Origin: Thinopyrum elongatum
Taxonomy: Eukaryota > Streptophyta > Magnoliopsida > Poales > Poaceae
Length of the DNA stretch: 64,000 nucleotides
Assembly: GCA_011799875.1 (NCBI GenBank)
Contig: CM022302.1
Span: 102,798,237-102,862,236, forward strand
Direction of reading: 5' to 3'
Shown here one piece after another: positions 23,123-36,200 of this stretch; position 1 is the first letter of the stretch, and each line of letters opens with the position of its first letter. The notes beneath the pieces are model-generated. The model was not told where the DNA came from and ran no database searches. It saw nothing but the letters and a program-made list of their open reading frames with translations. Position numbers and translations under genes: made by a program.

Positions 23123-26100
23123 TGTGACGCCCCCGGCTCAATCGTGCACTAATCATACACGCAAATGCACACGATCAAGCCTAAGGACTCACGGGAAGAT
23201 ATCACAACACAACTCTAAAACATAAATAAAGTCATACAAGCTTTATATTACAAGCCAGGGCCTCGAGGGCTCGAATACATAGCTCGATGGCATACAAGAG
23301 TCAGCGGAAGCATCAGATATCTGAGTACAAATATAAAAGAAAGCATAGAAAGGCCTATAGAAAGGCGGGGCAAAATAAAACACTACGATCGAAAGGCGTA
23401 GGCCTCCTGCCTGAGACCCTCCGATCCTACTCCTGGTCGTCGGCAAGCTCGTAGTAGTAACCACCCTCGGGGTAGTAGTAGTAGCGATCGTCGGCGGGGG
23501 CAGCTGTCTTAGGGGCTCCGTCATCTTGGTCGCGACAAACTGATATGGGGAGAAAAAGAAAGCAAAGCACCCGTGAGTACTCAGAAGTACTCAGCAAGTA
23601 ATGATCTACACTACATATGCAACATTTTCAAGGAGAAGCTGTATATGTGGACTGGGTTGCAGAAATGCCAGAATAGAGAGAAAGCCTAGTCCTATCGAAG
23701 ACAAGCATCTTCAGCGGTCTTGCAGCAATAGAAGAGAGTAGAACAGTACAATATAATGTAGTAGTATCAATAAGTCTCATCCTCACCCAGAGATCCTTTC
23801 TCGACTCCCTGCGAGAAAGCAATCCCAGAGCCATACAGTCATCAACCTCATCCTGAGATCCCTTCTCGACTCCCTGCGAGAAGCAATCCCAGAGCCTCAT
23901 ATCCAGGTCTCATCTCAAGTTCTAGCTGTATCGATCGGGATACAACTCCGAGTGTCCGTTACTGAGGATCCGGCTATGCATAGATTAGTTCTTCCCTGCA
24001 GGGTTGCACCAACTTACCCACCACGCTCGATTAACTCCGGCCGGACACACTTTTCCCGGGTCATGCCCGGCCTCGGCCAAACGACACACCGCAGCCCTAC
24101 CTAAAGCTCAGCAGAGAGGTCCCCGCCGGTCTACATCCTAAGCACTCAGGGGTCTTGGGCCATCGCCATGTGCACTCCGGGTCGTTGCGAGCAGGGTGGA
24201 TACCAGCACCAACGGCACGATCCGACCCGGCCACAATGCTGAACTGAACGTCCGACAGAACTGTCGGCTGATGCTACGATGCAGAACGCCCATACTATGC
24301 CCACGTGATGGTTAGTGCTATCAGGCCAGAGGCCTGCTCGGATCAAATATCCAAATCGTTAGTGGACTAGGGCTTGCGGTAACGAGCAGAGACTCACGAA
24401 AGATGTGACCCCATTGCTCCGTCTCGAGGACTTGCTGCAAGGGCTAAGAATGCCCGGCCACGCCTCGTATTCATCACTCGGGCACCATACAGGCAACCCG
24501 CCTTCACATCACACGTGGGTACCCCTCAGGGTCGTCCTGCCTTTCCAAGTAACAACAGTACAGTCCAAGTATCCGTGTGTCCATAACATCAGGGGAATCC
24601 GAGGTGTCACCCTCGTTGGATTCCTACACGATGTATCCATCAAGGTGAACTCGGAGGAATCACCCTCCCTGGGTTCACACTTGAGGTGTTGTACGACGGC
24701 GTCGTTATCGGAAGCGGTGAAGGAGGAATCACCCTCGATGACCACGACCGAATAGCTACTCTACAGAGTTAACATCAGAAGTGCTACACGAGGTATCACC
24801 CTCGGCACTCGATAGTAACGATGCAGTGTCGTTACAACTAAGGGGGGTGAAGTGCGGTGCCGGGGCCTGGTCTTCAATCCCGTTGATCGGGTCTTCTGAT
24901 AATCTAGCGGGGCGGTCGGGACTAGTGGGGTCACTGATAGGTCTCTACCCAGCATATACTAAGCAGTTTAGGTTATGCAGGTAATTATCAACAGCAGGTT
25001 ACAATAAACAGGCTATGCATCAGAATAGGTAAAGCAGTAGTAGCAGCAATTCTAATGCAAGCATGAGAAATTAGAATGGGCGATATCGGGATGATCAAAG
25101 GGGGGGCTTGCCTGGTTGCTCGGCGGCAAGGGCAAGGTTGTCAACGGTGTCGTCGGGCTCCGGAGCTGCGTCGGTCTTGGGGATGACGTCGGTGTCAGGG
25201 TTTACCGAGAGAGAAGAAGGGGAAGAAACGGTATAAATACACAGCAAACATAAGCAACACAATGTATGACATGACAATATGCAGTGCCGGGTGTGTCCTA
25301 ACGTATGGTTGCACGTCACCGAGGAAGAGGGAATCCATCCGGGAATGTTTTCCTGGTTCCGGACATTTGTCAGACAGATGACCGGAGAGGGACGGTTGCA
25401 TGTTCAGATAGTTAGGGACGTGTGGCGGACGAACGGACTGCGTAGTCGGATTCGTCTCGTCGTTCTGAGCAACTTTCATGTACAAAGTTTTTCGATCTGA
25501 GCTACGGTTTATTTTCTATGATTTTCTAAAGTTTTTATTAATTTTCTGGAATTATTTTTATTATTAAATCCAACATTATCCAGAATAGTGTAGGGGTGAC
25601 GTCATCGTGATGTAATGCTAACGTCAGCAGTCAACGGTCGGCTGACCAGGGTCAAACCTGACCAGTGGGTCCCACTGGTCAGTGACTGGACTAATTAACA
25701 GAGTTTAATTAACTAATCTAATCCTAATCATCTAGCGGGACCCACCTGTCAGTGACTAATAGTTAATTAACTTTTAATTAACATTTTATTTTTATTTTTA
25801 ATCATTTAAGTTGCTGGGCCCCACATGTCAGCGGGCGGGGCCGCGCTGACCGGGTCAACTGGGCCCTGTGGGACCCAGTTGCAGCGACACAGGGGCGGGG
25901 CCCACAGCTGCCACGTCGGCGCCAGCTGGGCGCCGGCCACCGAAGTACGCCGGCGAGGCCGCGCGACGGCGAGCAACTCCGGCGAGCCCGGGTTTTCGCT
26001 ATGCTGCACCATTTTGGGCGGGGTTTGGCGCGTTCGATCGGGCGGTCCATGCCGCGTGCATTGGTGGTGGTGGCTTGGCCGGAGACGGCGCGTAGCGACG

Positions 26101-27316
26101 GCGACGAGCACGTCGGCGGCGACCGGACTCGGGTGGTGATGGCAAACGGCGATGCGGTCACGCACGAGTCGAACGAATGGGCTAGGAGGCACCTACGCGG
26201 CACGGCGAGCACGTTGGTCACGCGCGGGTGACCAAATGGTCACCGGAGAAGCGCCGGCGACCAAACTAGGCGGCGGTGGGTTCGGGCCTCGACGGAGCAG
26301 TGGCTACGGGTGACTAGAGGGGCAGGGGAGGGCGCGTTCGACGCAGGGGCTCACCGGTGTTGCAGAGAAGGCCCGGGGAAGAACGGAGGAGCTCGGGGCG
26401 GCGCGAATTGACGGCGGCGACACAGGCGGCCGTAGGGGAAGAAGATGACGCAGGCCGGCGATGCAGAGGCGTTCGGCTTCGGTTCGTTGGCGCAGGAGGC
26501 GTAGAGGAGCACGGTGGAGCTCTTGGACACGTCGTGGTGGCGAGGCAGAGGCGGTGGCCGCGAGCTTCAGCGGAGGCCGATCATGGCAGCGTCGGGCGAG
26601 GTGGGGAGCGAGGGAGGAAGGGGGGGAATGGTGGCTAGGGTTCGCCAGGGAGATCGGGGAGCTGCTCTTATCCCCAGCGCGGGCGCGGGCGCGCTGTCGA
26701 CCGCACGGAGGGGGGGGGCTGGCTCGCGCGCGCGAGGTGCTCGACAGCGAGGCGCGGAGCAGTGCGGGAGGTGGGGGACGGCGCTGCGCAGGCTGGGCCG
26801 GCACTGTGCACTCGAGGCCCAGCACATTGGGCCTTTTCCTTTTTCTCCTTTTCTCTTTCTCTGTTTTTCTGTTTTCTCTTTTTAGTTTCTATTTTGTAGT
26901 TTCTTTTTGCACTTTTCCAATTTTGTAAAACATGAGTTTTGCCCCAATAAACTCAGTGCATTTTCTAACACTGCTACAAAAAGTTTGGAGTCCAGATATT
27001 TTCATTTGGATTTTATTTAAATGAAAAGGTATTAAATAATTCTGTTTTGCTACTGTTTCTTGCTGTTAGAGTCATATAATTTATTTAGTATATGTTGAAA
27101 ATAATTTTTTAATGGTCTCTGGAATATTAGTCATTTAATGAACATTTTAGTTTCTAGTTTGAACAACTTTTTATTTTTCACTTTCAGTTTAAATTTCCAT
27201 TTGAATTTGGATTTGAAAAGGAATATGTTACTAATGATGATTAAGCACTGTTGATCATAATGACATGGCATAATTAAGAAGGGTGATTACTGTGGCAAAC
27301 CACTGGGGGTGTTACA
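23123..27316 (-). mobile_element. 4.2-kb TG...CA unit with TAGCG duplication, probable solo LTR of a large-LTR Gypsy or LARD
   Basis: It begins TGTGACGCCCCC and ends GGGGGTGTTACA, imperfect inverted termini. The 5 bp on both sides are identical: TAGCG at 23118-23122 and 27317-27321. That is the signature of an LTR-type insertion, yet no internal direct LTR pair, gag or pol is visible in the 4194 bp, which fits a solo LTR left by recombination between two long LTRs. In minus orientation it starts TGTAACACCCCCAGTGG, resembling the start of large Triticeae LTRs such as Sukkula (recollection, not searched). A GC-rich block at 25860-26820 holds long but low-complexity open frames that I do not accept as genes. 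Confidence 0.75.
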
Positions 27317-27321
27317 TAGCG

Positions 27322-27573
27322 AGGGGCTCCTGAAAGCGATGTGTTGAAGTGTGATGATCAAACTTATCATCTTGGGATTGATAATGTTCGTCATGAATAA
27401 AAAATATGACTACCATTCACGGTGGGGCGAAGAGTAGAAGTGATAACGACATGAATAAAAAACGTGACCACCATTGACGGTAGGGCGAAGAGTAGAAGTG
27501 AAAACACGGATGGATAGCTAGGAGTGTGCGAACATTTTATTCTCCCGTTGCAACGCACGGGCACATTTACTAG
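27322..27573 (+). mobile_element. Helitron 3' terminal region
   Basis: The end has the Helitron pattern: a short hairpin (CCCGT...ACGGG, 27544-27561), about 8 nt of AT-rich sequence, then CTAG at 27570-27573 followed by host T. Helitrons move by rolling-circle replication and leave no duplication. The part left of 27322 is separated from this tail by the 4.2-kb LTR-type insertion. The 5' end was not located. Confidence 0.65.
27392..27507 (+). repeat. Two tandem 58-bp units in the Helitron tail
   Basis: CATGAATAAAAAA starts at 27392 and again at 27450. Each is followed by a GACxACCATT-ACGGT block and then GGGCGAAGAGTAGAAGTG. A few substitutions distinguish the units. Confidence 0.75.
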
Positions 27574-28434
27574 TATACTCAGCTTAGGCAAAGTATATTT
27601 TTTCCTGTCGTGTTTTCTTAATGAAAAGTGAGAGCTACTCCGGTTTGATTGGGATATTTTTACAATTTATCACTACAATTCAATAGCAATGACACAGATC
27701 CATGGTATATGAAAGGACACATAATCACCAATAAACAAAAGGACACATAACCCGCGGCAAAAGAAAAACACTTAGCAAGAAGAGTGATGTTTTAAAGGTT
27801 TTCTCTTGAGTGTAATGCTTCTCTTGAGTATAATGACTTTTGTTTCTTAGGCTGCACTTATGACACTCAATAATATCATCATACATTTGAAGATTTTTTT
27901 GAATTTTTGAGAGAGGAGCCGAGATGATCTATAATGATTGCAAACTTTTACTAGTGTATGTTTTCTTTAATCTTTTCCGTTTGGATTTTTTTTACTATTT
28001 TTGAATTATTGTTTGTACTATTTTTGGATTCATAGTACTGGCGAGGTAAAAGAGACCTTCTATAGTATCGAGATGATTATATTTATCATATGGGTGTACA
28101 AATTTTTTGTATCACTTCTAAGATATTAGGGTTGCCAAAATGATAGGATGTGCTTGGTACAGACGAGATGGTGACTACCAGTGATCGACAACCCTGTTTG
28201 ATCGGTCATTATCTTGATGGACACATCAACATGGCTCAAATTGCAATGGTACATTGGCATGGCAAAAGGCGGGTCAAAACATAGCTTGTAAAGTCCCTTT
28301 TTTGATACGCAATCTTGTTTAAAAACTCACAAAAAATTGAGCGTCACCAATATAAAAATGATGGACATACAATCGCATGTGACCTATTAGAATATGTGTT
28401 CCACCATTGCTGCAACACACGGGCACTCACCTAG
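27574..28434 (+). mobile_element. Second, degenerate Helitron-like 3' end
   Basis: At 28405-28434 a CCATTGCTGCAACACACGGG block, related to the hairpin of the Helitron at 27573, is followed by CACTCAC and CTAG, with T after it. The hairpin pairs poorly. The interval upstream is AT-rich with no ORF worth naming. It may be an older relative into which the first Helitron inserted. Confidence 0.4.
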
Positions 28435-28819
28435 TTCAAATAAAGAAGGCCATGAACGGGCAACCAATCCATTTATAATACAAGAACAAATCACTTTTTC
28501 TGCTAATAACTGAAATGCTCATCAAATCAATCTTTGACATTATTGACCTATAATTTATTATGGTTTGCTACGTAATATACTCCATAGAACAAAATCATAG
28601 ACTGAGCAATGTGCGGGAACAAACTATTCATACTCCATCTCTATATCACAAAAATCCACACCCAGTGTTGCATCCTTGGCATAATAAAAGAGCAAATTCG
28701 TAGCAAAGTCCATCGGACTTTCACTAACTCAACTTCGTAGATGATAGTTGAATTTCGTGGTCAACCCTGTAGAATTTCCGCCCAACATTAGAACGCAGAA
28801 ATCATGATTGATATAGACC

Positions 28820-30654
28820 TTACAAGTAAAGGGAGCTTCTTAATTTACATTTCTTTCCATCTGAAGCTGGGGTTACCTTCTTCCCAGTTGAAGAAAACTC
28901 CGCATCACTGTTTCCTGCTGACAGATCTTCTATGATCATCCCATCTTCCAAAGTTCTTATTTTTTTAGAATGCTTTCCATTTTCTGGCTCTAGTGGGGAT
29001 TTTTTTTCAGGTTCTTGTTCTGGAATCGATGATCCATTGACCATTGTTACTTTCCTGCTCATGTCACGTAAGAAGGTACATATCAGTATTCAGTAAACAC
29101 AATACAAGCATGTATCAAACTAAAAGTATAGGGAAACACAGATATACACTGGCAATGCAGGCTCCTGATTGATGGCATCACTTTTCCTTTTCCTAGCACC
29201 ATTAATCTCTTTCTCGGTCTCATCATGTGATGTAAACTTCTCTGGTTCAATTTCATCAGAAACTTTGCCATTGCTTTTCTTAGACAATGAAACATGCATG
29301 TTCGCGCTTTTCTCTTCACTTTGGGTTACAAAATCTTTATCTTCGCTGCCACTATTAAACATTGAACTAGTGTTGTGTCTCACCGCAGGCTTGCATGGAG
29401 AACTATGAATGTTGTCATCGAGGCTATCAACTTGGTGATTTTCTACAAAAGGACAGTTAATTGGACTTTCTACAGAAGATAGAAAAATTTAAACAACGAA
29501 AACATTCTTCATTACATCATATCATCTCTAGTATAATGGTGACAATATATGTCGTGCCAAGTAGAAGATAAATTACTTGCAAAACAAATAATATTTAAGT
29601 AATGAACTTCAAAGGTGCTATGATCCAAGTCCAAAATTCATCATAAACATCATTAAGTTTCACTAAAAGAAAATCCTAGTAAAATACGTGAGAAGAAATT
29701 TTTGGACATAATAATTCAATCGCGTACCTTGTCTGGGATCAGGGGTGGAGTACCTATCACCATCATGCATAGACTCAGAAACACCAGTGTTGTCGGACAC
29801 TTCGACGTCACCATCATCAAGAACGTTAGATTCCGAACTGTCCTCGCTCACGTCCTCGCTCACATGAAGACACTCCCAGTCACTATTATACTCTCCAACA
29901 TCCCCTCCATGAGATTCAGTAGTTTCCCTATCACTCTCATACTCTCCTCCAACATCACCTCCATGAGATTCACTAGTTTCCCTATCACTCTCATACTCTC
30001 CTCCAACATCCTCTCCCTGAGATTCTCTAGTTACAGCATGGTTAAGACTTAAGAGTGAACTATCCAAGTCCATAATTAACGCGACACAAAAAATGAAACG
30101 AAGAGTAAATAAGATGAATCTAATTTCAAAAAGGATACGACGACTCCTGGTCCCTTGCATGGCAGTTGTAGCCCCTGAGGTAATATCCTGAGAGATGCAC
30201 AGAACTCACACCAAGCACCGAGAAGTGAACCTCGTCGTTTTCTTGATATTCCAGCTTAAGATGACACATCTCAACTAATCCAGGGTTGAGGCTACAAATG
30301 ATGATTGGTGCGCTGTTACCAACTAATATGCACTGCACCATGGTCCTTTCAGCGATGCTCTTGTTCACCAGTACAGCCTACAAACCATCAAACAATCGTA
30401 AAAAAACATTGAGAGGGCTATAAGACCTGAATATGAACACACGTAGAATTTATCGAAATGATTGTAACCTTTATAATGCAGAGGCGACCGAGTGATGGTG
30501 GATGGCGGTGCACGTAGTGTTCCCCGGGCCTGAGTTCCACGCCTGCACAAACCAAACCAGCCGTAGTCCACAGCGTATAGCAGATAATTGATTAAGCTAC
30601 GCCGCCATGTAGGAGACTTGATACGGGGGAGGCAGGCTAACCCCAGAACGCCAT
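28820..30654 (-). pseudogene. FKBP53-like nuclear immunophilin gene fragment, copy 1 (no catalytic domain)
   Basis: Exon 1 (30654-30642) starts MAFWG, exon 2 (30542-30469, 74 nt) continues VELRPGEHYVHRH, and exon 3 (from 30377) holds the nucleoplasmin-like domain, including MVQCILVGNSAPIIICSLNP and VHFSVLGVSSVHLSGYY. Further exons carry acidic 21-residue repeats (GGEYESDRETSESHGGDV), then Lys/Glu-rich nuclear linker and the start of the FKBP domain (about 28990-28820, TLEDGMIIEDLSAG). Plant FKBP53-type proteins are histone chaperones with a C-terminal peptidyl-prolyl isomerase; here the isomerase domain is absent. Introns have GT/AG borders, though the acceptor after exon 3 is unclear. It could be a decayed gene or a duplicated fragment. 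It shares exon sizes with copy 2 at 53121-53629. Confidence 0.72.
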
Positions 30655-30831
30655 AAGCAGGGATGGATCGGAGGGATTCAGGGAATGATGGATCGGTGGT
30701 GACAGACTGCTGCGGGGCTTCAACAATACAAGAACACGAGACGATGTGATTTGCGGCGGTTAGGTGGGGGTCGGGGCTGGCTTACAAATCTATTGCTGCT
30801 TGCGCTTGCTTGATTAAAGGGCTTGCCTTCC

Positions 30832-30875
30832 TCCCTCAAAAAAAGGGGGGGGGGGGGGGGGGGGGGGGGGAGGGG
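30832..30875. repeat. 44-bp A/G-homopolymer insertion flanked by a 13-bp duplication
   Basis: GGGCTTGCCTTCC occurs at 30819-30831 and again at 30876-30888, with TCCCTC, an A run and 26 G between them. The paralogous stretch near 53760 has only one copy of the 13-bp phrase and no insertion, so the tract was gained here. Confidence 0.6.
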
Positions 30876-31379
30876 GGGCTTGCCTTCCAAATTCCTTTGC
30901 ACTGCACGTAAATGGAATAGATTTTTTTTTTGCGGGAAAAAAGGAATAGATTCTTAATTAATGACAATCCAAATCAGGAGATATCCTTCATCACATGATC
31001 GTCCTTTGATTCATGTTCAATCACACAAAAATGAGTATTAGTGTTACTATGTTTCCTAGTACACTAGTACAGTCCAAATCAGGAGATCCACTGCTACTTC
31101 ATGTCCATTGGAATAACATCATTGTTCTAAGGTTATGCACAATGCAAAGTGCTGGGAGATGTGTCCTTAAAAAAAAAACGTTTTTCCCTCAAGCATCGGT
31201 GCTTATTCGATAATGATCACTGGAGACCATTCGTCAGGAGGCCAACCCTGGCGAACGTCTTCCCTGCCGTTGCACGGATCTTGTCATAGGGCCAACGCGA
31301 TGTAGATCACATGGAGTCATTCACTGTAAACCGTTTCCTGGCGAACACTAGCTTTTTTTCTCCCAAAACATTCGTGCAA

Positions 31380-32760
31380 GGTGCACGGGCGGGGCACGCC
31401 TATGTCTCGCTTATAACAAGACGTAGGGCAGCCTCGCCTGGGCAAGCGCGAGACTAGGCCGGCACAGCGCACGGGAGGCCACATGTCACAACCTCTTTTT
31501 TCTGTTTTTATTCAAGTTCTTTGTTTTTGTTTTTTCCTTTCCCTTTTTACATTTATTTATGTTCCAAAATATTCTAATTATATATTACCAAAAACAGTTT
31601 ATATAAAACATTTGAAAAATGTTAATCAAGCATTCGGAAAAATATTAAATGTGCATTGACAAAATGCATCTCATGTATTTGAAAACATATAAAAAATATA
31701 CGATGTGTATGAGAAAAGTTGATCATGTATTTTAAAATGTTAATTAAGTATTTGAAAAATGTTAATCATGCATTTAAAAATATTAAATGTGTATATAAAA
31801 ATGTTTGTCATGTATATGAAAGATGTATACAAAAAATACACAATATGTATGTAAACATGGTGACCATGTATTTAAAAAATGTCAAGCGTGTATAGAAAAT
31901 ATTTTCAACATATATGAAAAAGTAAAATGTACATTAAATAAACATAAACATAAAAATATTTTTTAAATGTTAATTATTTATATGAAAAATATTAAACATA
32001 TATATAATTTTCCTGGTGTATACGAAAATGTACATTGTGGGTGAAAAATGTTTATTGACATTGGAAAAATGTTTATCGTGTATTTGAAAAATGTGGACCA
32101 TGTATTCAAGAAGTGTTCTAAACTAGTATCTAAGAAAAAATGTACATCGTGTATTTCAAAAATGACCAACATGTGTCAACAAAAATGTTTCACGGGTACA
32201 TTAAAAATGTACATTGTGTACTGAAAATGGTAGACATGTGTTGAACAAAAATGTAAATGATGAAAACCGACAAAGAAATAAAGAAAAACGAAGAAAACCA
32301 AAAAAAGAAAGAATGGAAAACAGGGAGCAAAAGAAAAAGGAAAAGGAAACAAGAAAACCGAAGAAAAAATTAGTGCGAAAAATGAAAAGAAACAAATAAA
32401 ACCAGAGAAACCCGAGGAAGAAATAGAAAACTGAAGAGAATACAGAAAATAGATGAAAACCAAGAAAGAAACAAAGAAAAGACCAAAGAAAACCAATGCA
32501 AAAATAGTGCAAACATTGGAAACGTGAAAGAAACAAAGAAAATCGGAAGAATCTAAGGAAAGCCAAAGAAAAACAAGGAAAAAAACAAATAAAACAAAGA
32601 AACCCAACGACCGAACTTGTGAAACCCGAGCAAGTCGCCAGCAAGCAAAAAAATGAAACAGGCCGACCCAATACCTAAGCGAGGGAGAAAAAGCTTCATG
32701 CAAGGGGAAATGTATCTCGCTGTAAGCAAGATATAGCTCCCGCGACATGGGTGGGAGAAC
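31380..32760. repeat. AT-rich block of degenerate short repeats, possibly a MULE remnant
   Basis: From 31560 to 32240 a loose 20-30-bp phrase of the type GTATTTGAAAAATGTTAATCATG recurs many times with heavy variation. The borders show a weak inverted similarity: TATGTCTCGCTTATAACAAG near 31400 against the reverse complement of the sequence around 32715-32750. 32240-32640 is A-rich low-complexity sequence. No gene is supported. Confidence 0.35.
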
Positions 32761-33059
32761 TCAAACTCGAAAACTCATGCAGAGAGGTGCACATGCTTTA
32801 CCACTTGGGTTGAAGCTGATTTTGTAGAAACATGTACTTAAACTTATTTGAAGCTAAATTCTTTTAAATTAAAGTTTTCATTAAAAAAACCAAAAATCCA
32901 GATTTTTTTTTTCATTTTTCAAGAACAAAAATCCTTATTTTTTAGAGGGAAAATTTTCTAAACTTGTCATGTGCATTTTATTATAGGTAGCATGGCAATT
33001 TCCTAGTCTATTGTCAAGATTTAGGGAAATTTTATCACTTATCCATTGCAACTTTGGAA

Positions 33060-33207
33060 AGAAAATCCTTCTCACATGGCAGCTTTATTACTAAGAGCAT
33101 GCAATTTAAATAATTAATAACATGACATTTTATTACTCAGAGGATGGCGGTTATATTACTAAGAGCATGGAATTTAAAAAATTAATAACATGGGGTGTTT
33201 ATTATTA
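33060..33207. repeat. Left part of a TTATTA/AAGAGCATGGCATTTT repeat field
   Basis: Phrases like GAGGATGGCGGTTATATTACTAAGAGCATGG and TTAATAACATGGGGTGTTT occur here and again at 36928-37130. The Helitron at 33208-36927 separates the two halves, so the repeat field is its insertion target. Confidence 0.55.
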
Positions 33208-36200
33208 CTAGTAAATTTGCACGTGCAACGCACGTCTCTGACTACCATCATATAATTTTGAAAATAACAGTTATATTTACATGTCTTACTACCAACAATA
33301 ATGTTCAGCTTAAAAGAAAACCAAATCACATGGATGCTAAAAAGCAGGATATACAAACGAATCCAACGGGCACATCCTTATTCAAGTTACATTTTTTTTT
33401 AGAAGCCTGCGACCACTGATTGCTCTATTCTGATTGTTGTCGAGCCTAGGGATGCCGTTGATGAATATTCAAGCCACGGATGCCGATTTCAAGAGAAAAC
33501 TTGCCATGCCATGAGCTATCTTCAGTGATCTCAACAATATTTAAAAATTTCACGTGCACCCCACTTGGACTTGCCTTAAGTAGCAACGCTAGAAATGTTA
33601 ACCTTTTGTTTATAAATATGATGAAATAGCAGATACTGAACAATTTCAGATAAGGACCTCACTTCCAGCTTACCCAAGAATGTTATTGCGAATAGTCAAA
33701 GAATATGTATACAGTTATAATAATAGAACATTACTTCAACATTAAAGCTTGACCAAGTGTAGACCTTTGACTGAAGATAATGGAGCATCCAAGCATGTTA
33801 GATGATTAGGCCAAACTTTTCTATTATCTACAACAATGCTTGTAACAATTTTGGCATGTGTTTTTTTTATTGAATCATGTAAATGAAAGAAACAAAATGC
33901 TTCAGAACACAACTGGTTTAAGACTGAAAAAATGTCCTTTGTAAGTTTAAAAACCTGCAACTCCTACATTCTGTAGAAAGGAACATATTTATCCGAGCAC
34001 CTTGGTTACAACTTATTGGCTGTGATTAGCGAAGTGGGATCAAATGTCTGGCTGCTGTCACCTGCTCCCCTGCTACTCAGGTTAAGTATTTTCATGGATA
34101 TATGATACAGATAAAACTACTCTACAACACCATGGATGCTAAAACTACTGTCATAGGTAGAATATATATTTTATAAACTTGAATCTCAGAGCAAATTCAC
34201 ACATAGCAGGTATTTCAGTACATAGAGCAGAAAGGCTAATCAATAAAAGTATTCGCTATTGCTTGACATAACAAGTTGTGCAAGAAAAATGGAAAATATG
34301 GCACCACAATATGTTCTCTTGCAAGGGAAGCGTTGAATTTATGCTATCAACCTTTCCAAATGTTCACCGCGTAATTAGCAAAGAAACAACATCAGAAAAA
34401 TCAGAGCAAATTACCTGCATGAATGAGTGAGTCAGGGAGGAGCCAAATGAGATTCATCCAACAATGGAAGGGGCCAATCTCCCAGACCCACATGGTGTGG
34501 GCTATCTACTTACACATGCTGGAGAAATACATCTACAACATCTATCATATGTGAATGTCAACAGAAGCTACGACACTATCATGTACATTCGACACCCTAT
34601 GAAATGCACAACAACTAAAATTAAGCCTATTAATTTGTTTTCGTTCTTATCAAGCTCTAAGTATAGATAAATAGTAGCTATAAATCATTTTAAAAGAGGA
34701 CATGTAAAGTCTAGAGAGTCAAGTAACACTTCTAAAGAGTCAAGCTTAGAACCAAAGAATGGCAGATGTGTTCAGCAGCACTAATTAAATTAAACTGTCC
34801 TAGAGCAGGACCCAATAGATTTGTTAATTATATCAATTCTATAGCAAAACAGAGAGTTAACCGTGCCGATTCATGGCTAAACAGTACAGGAAATCGTAGC
34901 ACAAACCAGGGTCAGATGACCACCAAAGAACAATCCCTCATCGGCGTGATCATAGTAGTATGATTAGAGAGCAGGAAGAAAAGGTTTTCGTGCGAATGTA
35001 ATATAATTTACATCCACAATATGGAAACGAGGAAGAAATTGTATTATTTGACTGAACTACAGAAACTGCGAGTAGTAGAATGCTACTAAATTTATAAAAC
35101 CGACAGGACACTCCTCCCCAGTTATGATGATCCGTTGGCGTATATTGCCTTTAAGAGTGATGCTTGGAAATGAAGGAAACAAGAAATCTTGAATATTGTT
35201 GCCTTGTTGCTGTAGGCATGACTCGTTTGTGAAGATGTGCCATGACGAAAAAGCGCACTCCGTGGCCGGCCGACTAATCCCCACCGTCGTTAGTCGGTAA
35301 TGGATGTCCCCAACGGTGACCGCATTGCAGTATGGACTAATGTATAGGAATATTGCCTGCCCCATTTGGAAAAAAAATGTGTGCCTATATCCTGCTTATA
35401 TGTATCTGTAATTTGCCTGTATCCTACTGTGTTTCCCTACTTATCTCTCAAAGTGTTGCGTACATCATGGTACCTACAAAAATTACTCCTCTCTTGGTTA
35501 TCTGCCTTACAAAAAGATGTACATGTACAGTATTGCCAGATCCCCCTAAAAATCTTACACTGTTGCATACCTGCATATGTTCCTGTTTGAAAATTTGCCT
35601 ACATCCCTGAAAGTGTTTTGCATCACCATGAACATCTACTACGTGAGTATAAAAATGCCTACATCCCTGAGAAGTGTTGCATCTACATCCATTCATACGT
35701 GCCTGCATCAGGGGGTGTTGTTGGCTACCTGAATTTGCCACCTTGCTCGTGAAAAGCAGTGTTGCCTGTGCCACGAAAAAGCTATAGCAAAGACCCAATT
35801 GTATGCTGTCGGCCACCCTTCCCCTCCATCCTTACTTTGCTCAAACATCATCCAAAAATGACAGATCGTCTTACGTGCTGATACGCCAATCATCGTCAGA
35901 ATATTTTAAGCATGCATGAGAAATTTCGTGCACTGGTGTGGATTGCACTCGGGAGGACGCATCCCTGACCTCTAGCTGTGCATTCCCTCACTGATTCTGG
36001 CGCCCCGCTGCCTCTACCTCCCCGCCCTATTGCTGCCGTGGGCGATGTCTGCCGCGTCAGCAAAAGCCTATATCCCTGTTGGCCTGACAAAAATTCAGAG
36101 AGGCTGGAGAGCATGAGCTGACCTTCCCTATTGTAGATATGCAGATCACCGCGTTGTCGTCCTGCCGCCGCCTCATGTCGCAGGTAGCCCCCATCCCTTC

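Noticed and set aside
25802..26928. Several overlapping open frames on both strands in the 4.2-kb unit
   Set aside because: They arise from high GC content; no motif is conserved and all frames have Arg/Ala/Pro-rich composition.
31200..31370. GGCGAAC/GTTCGCC-like repeats as a regulatory element
   Set aside because: Only two short imperfect copies; no consistent structure.
32176..32748. 190-residue minus-strand ORF rich in Phe and Leu
   Set aside because: It is the complement of an A-rich low-complexity stretch, giving poly-Phe/Leu/Ser; not a membrane protein gene.
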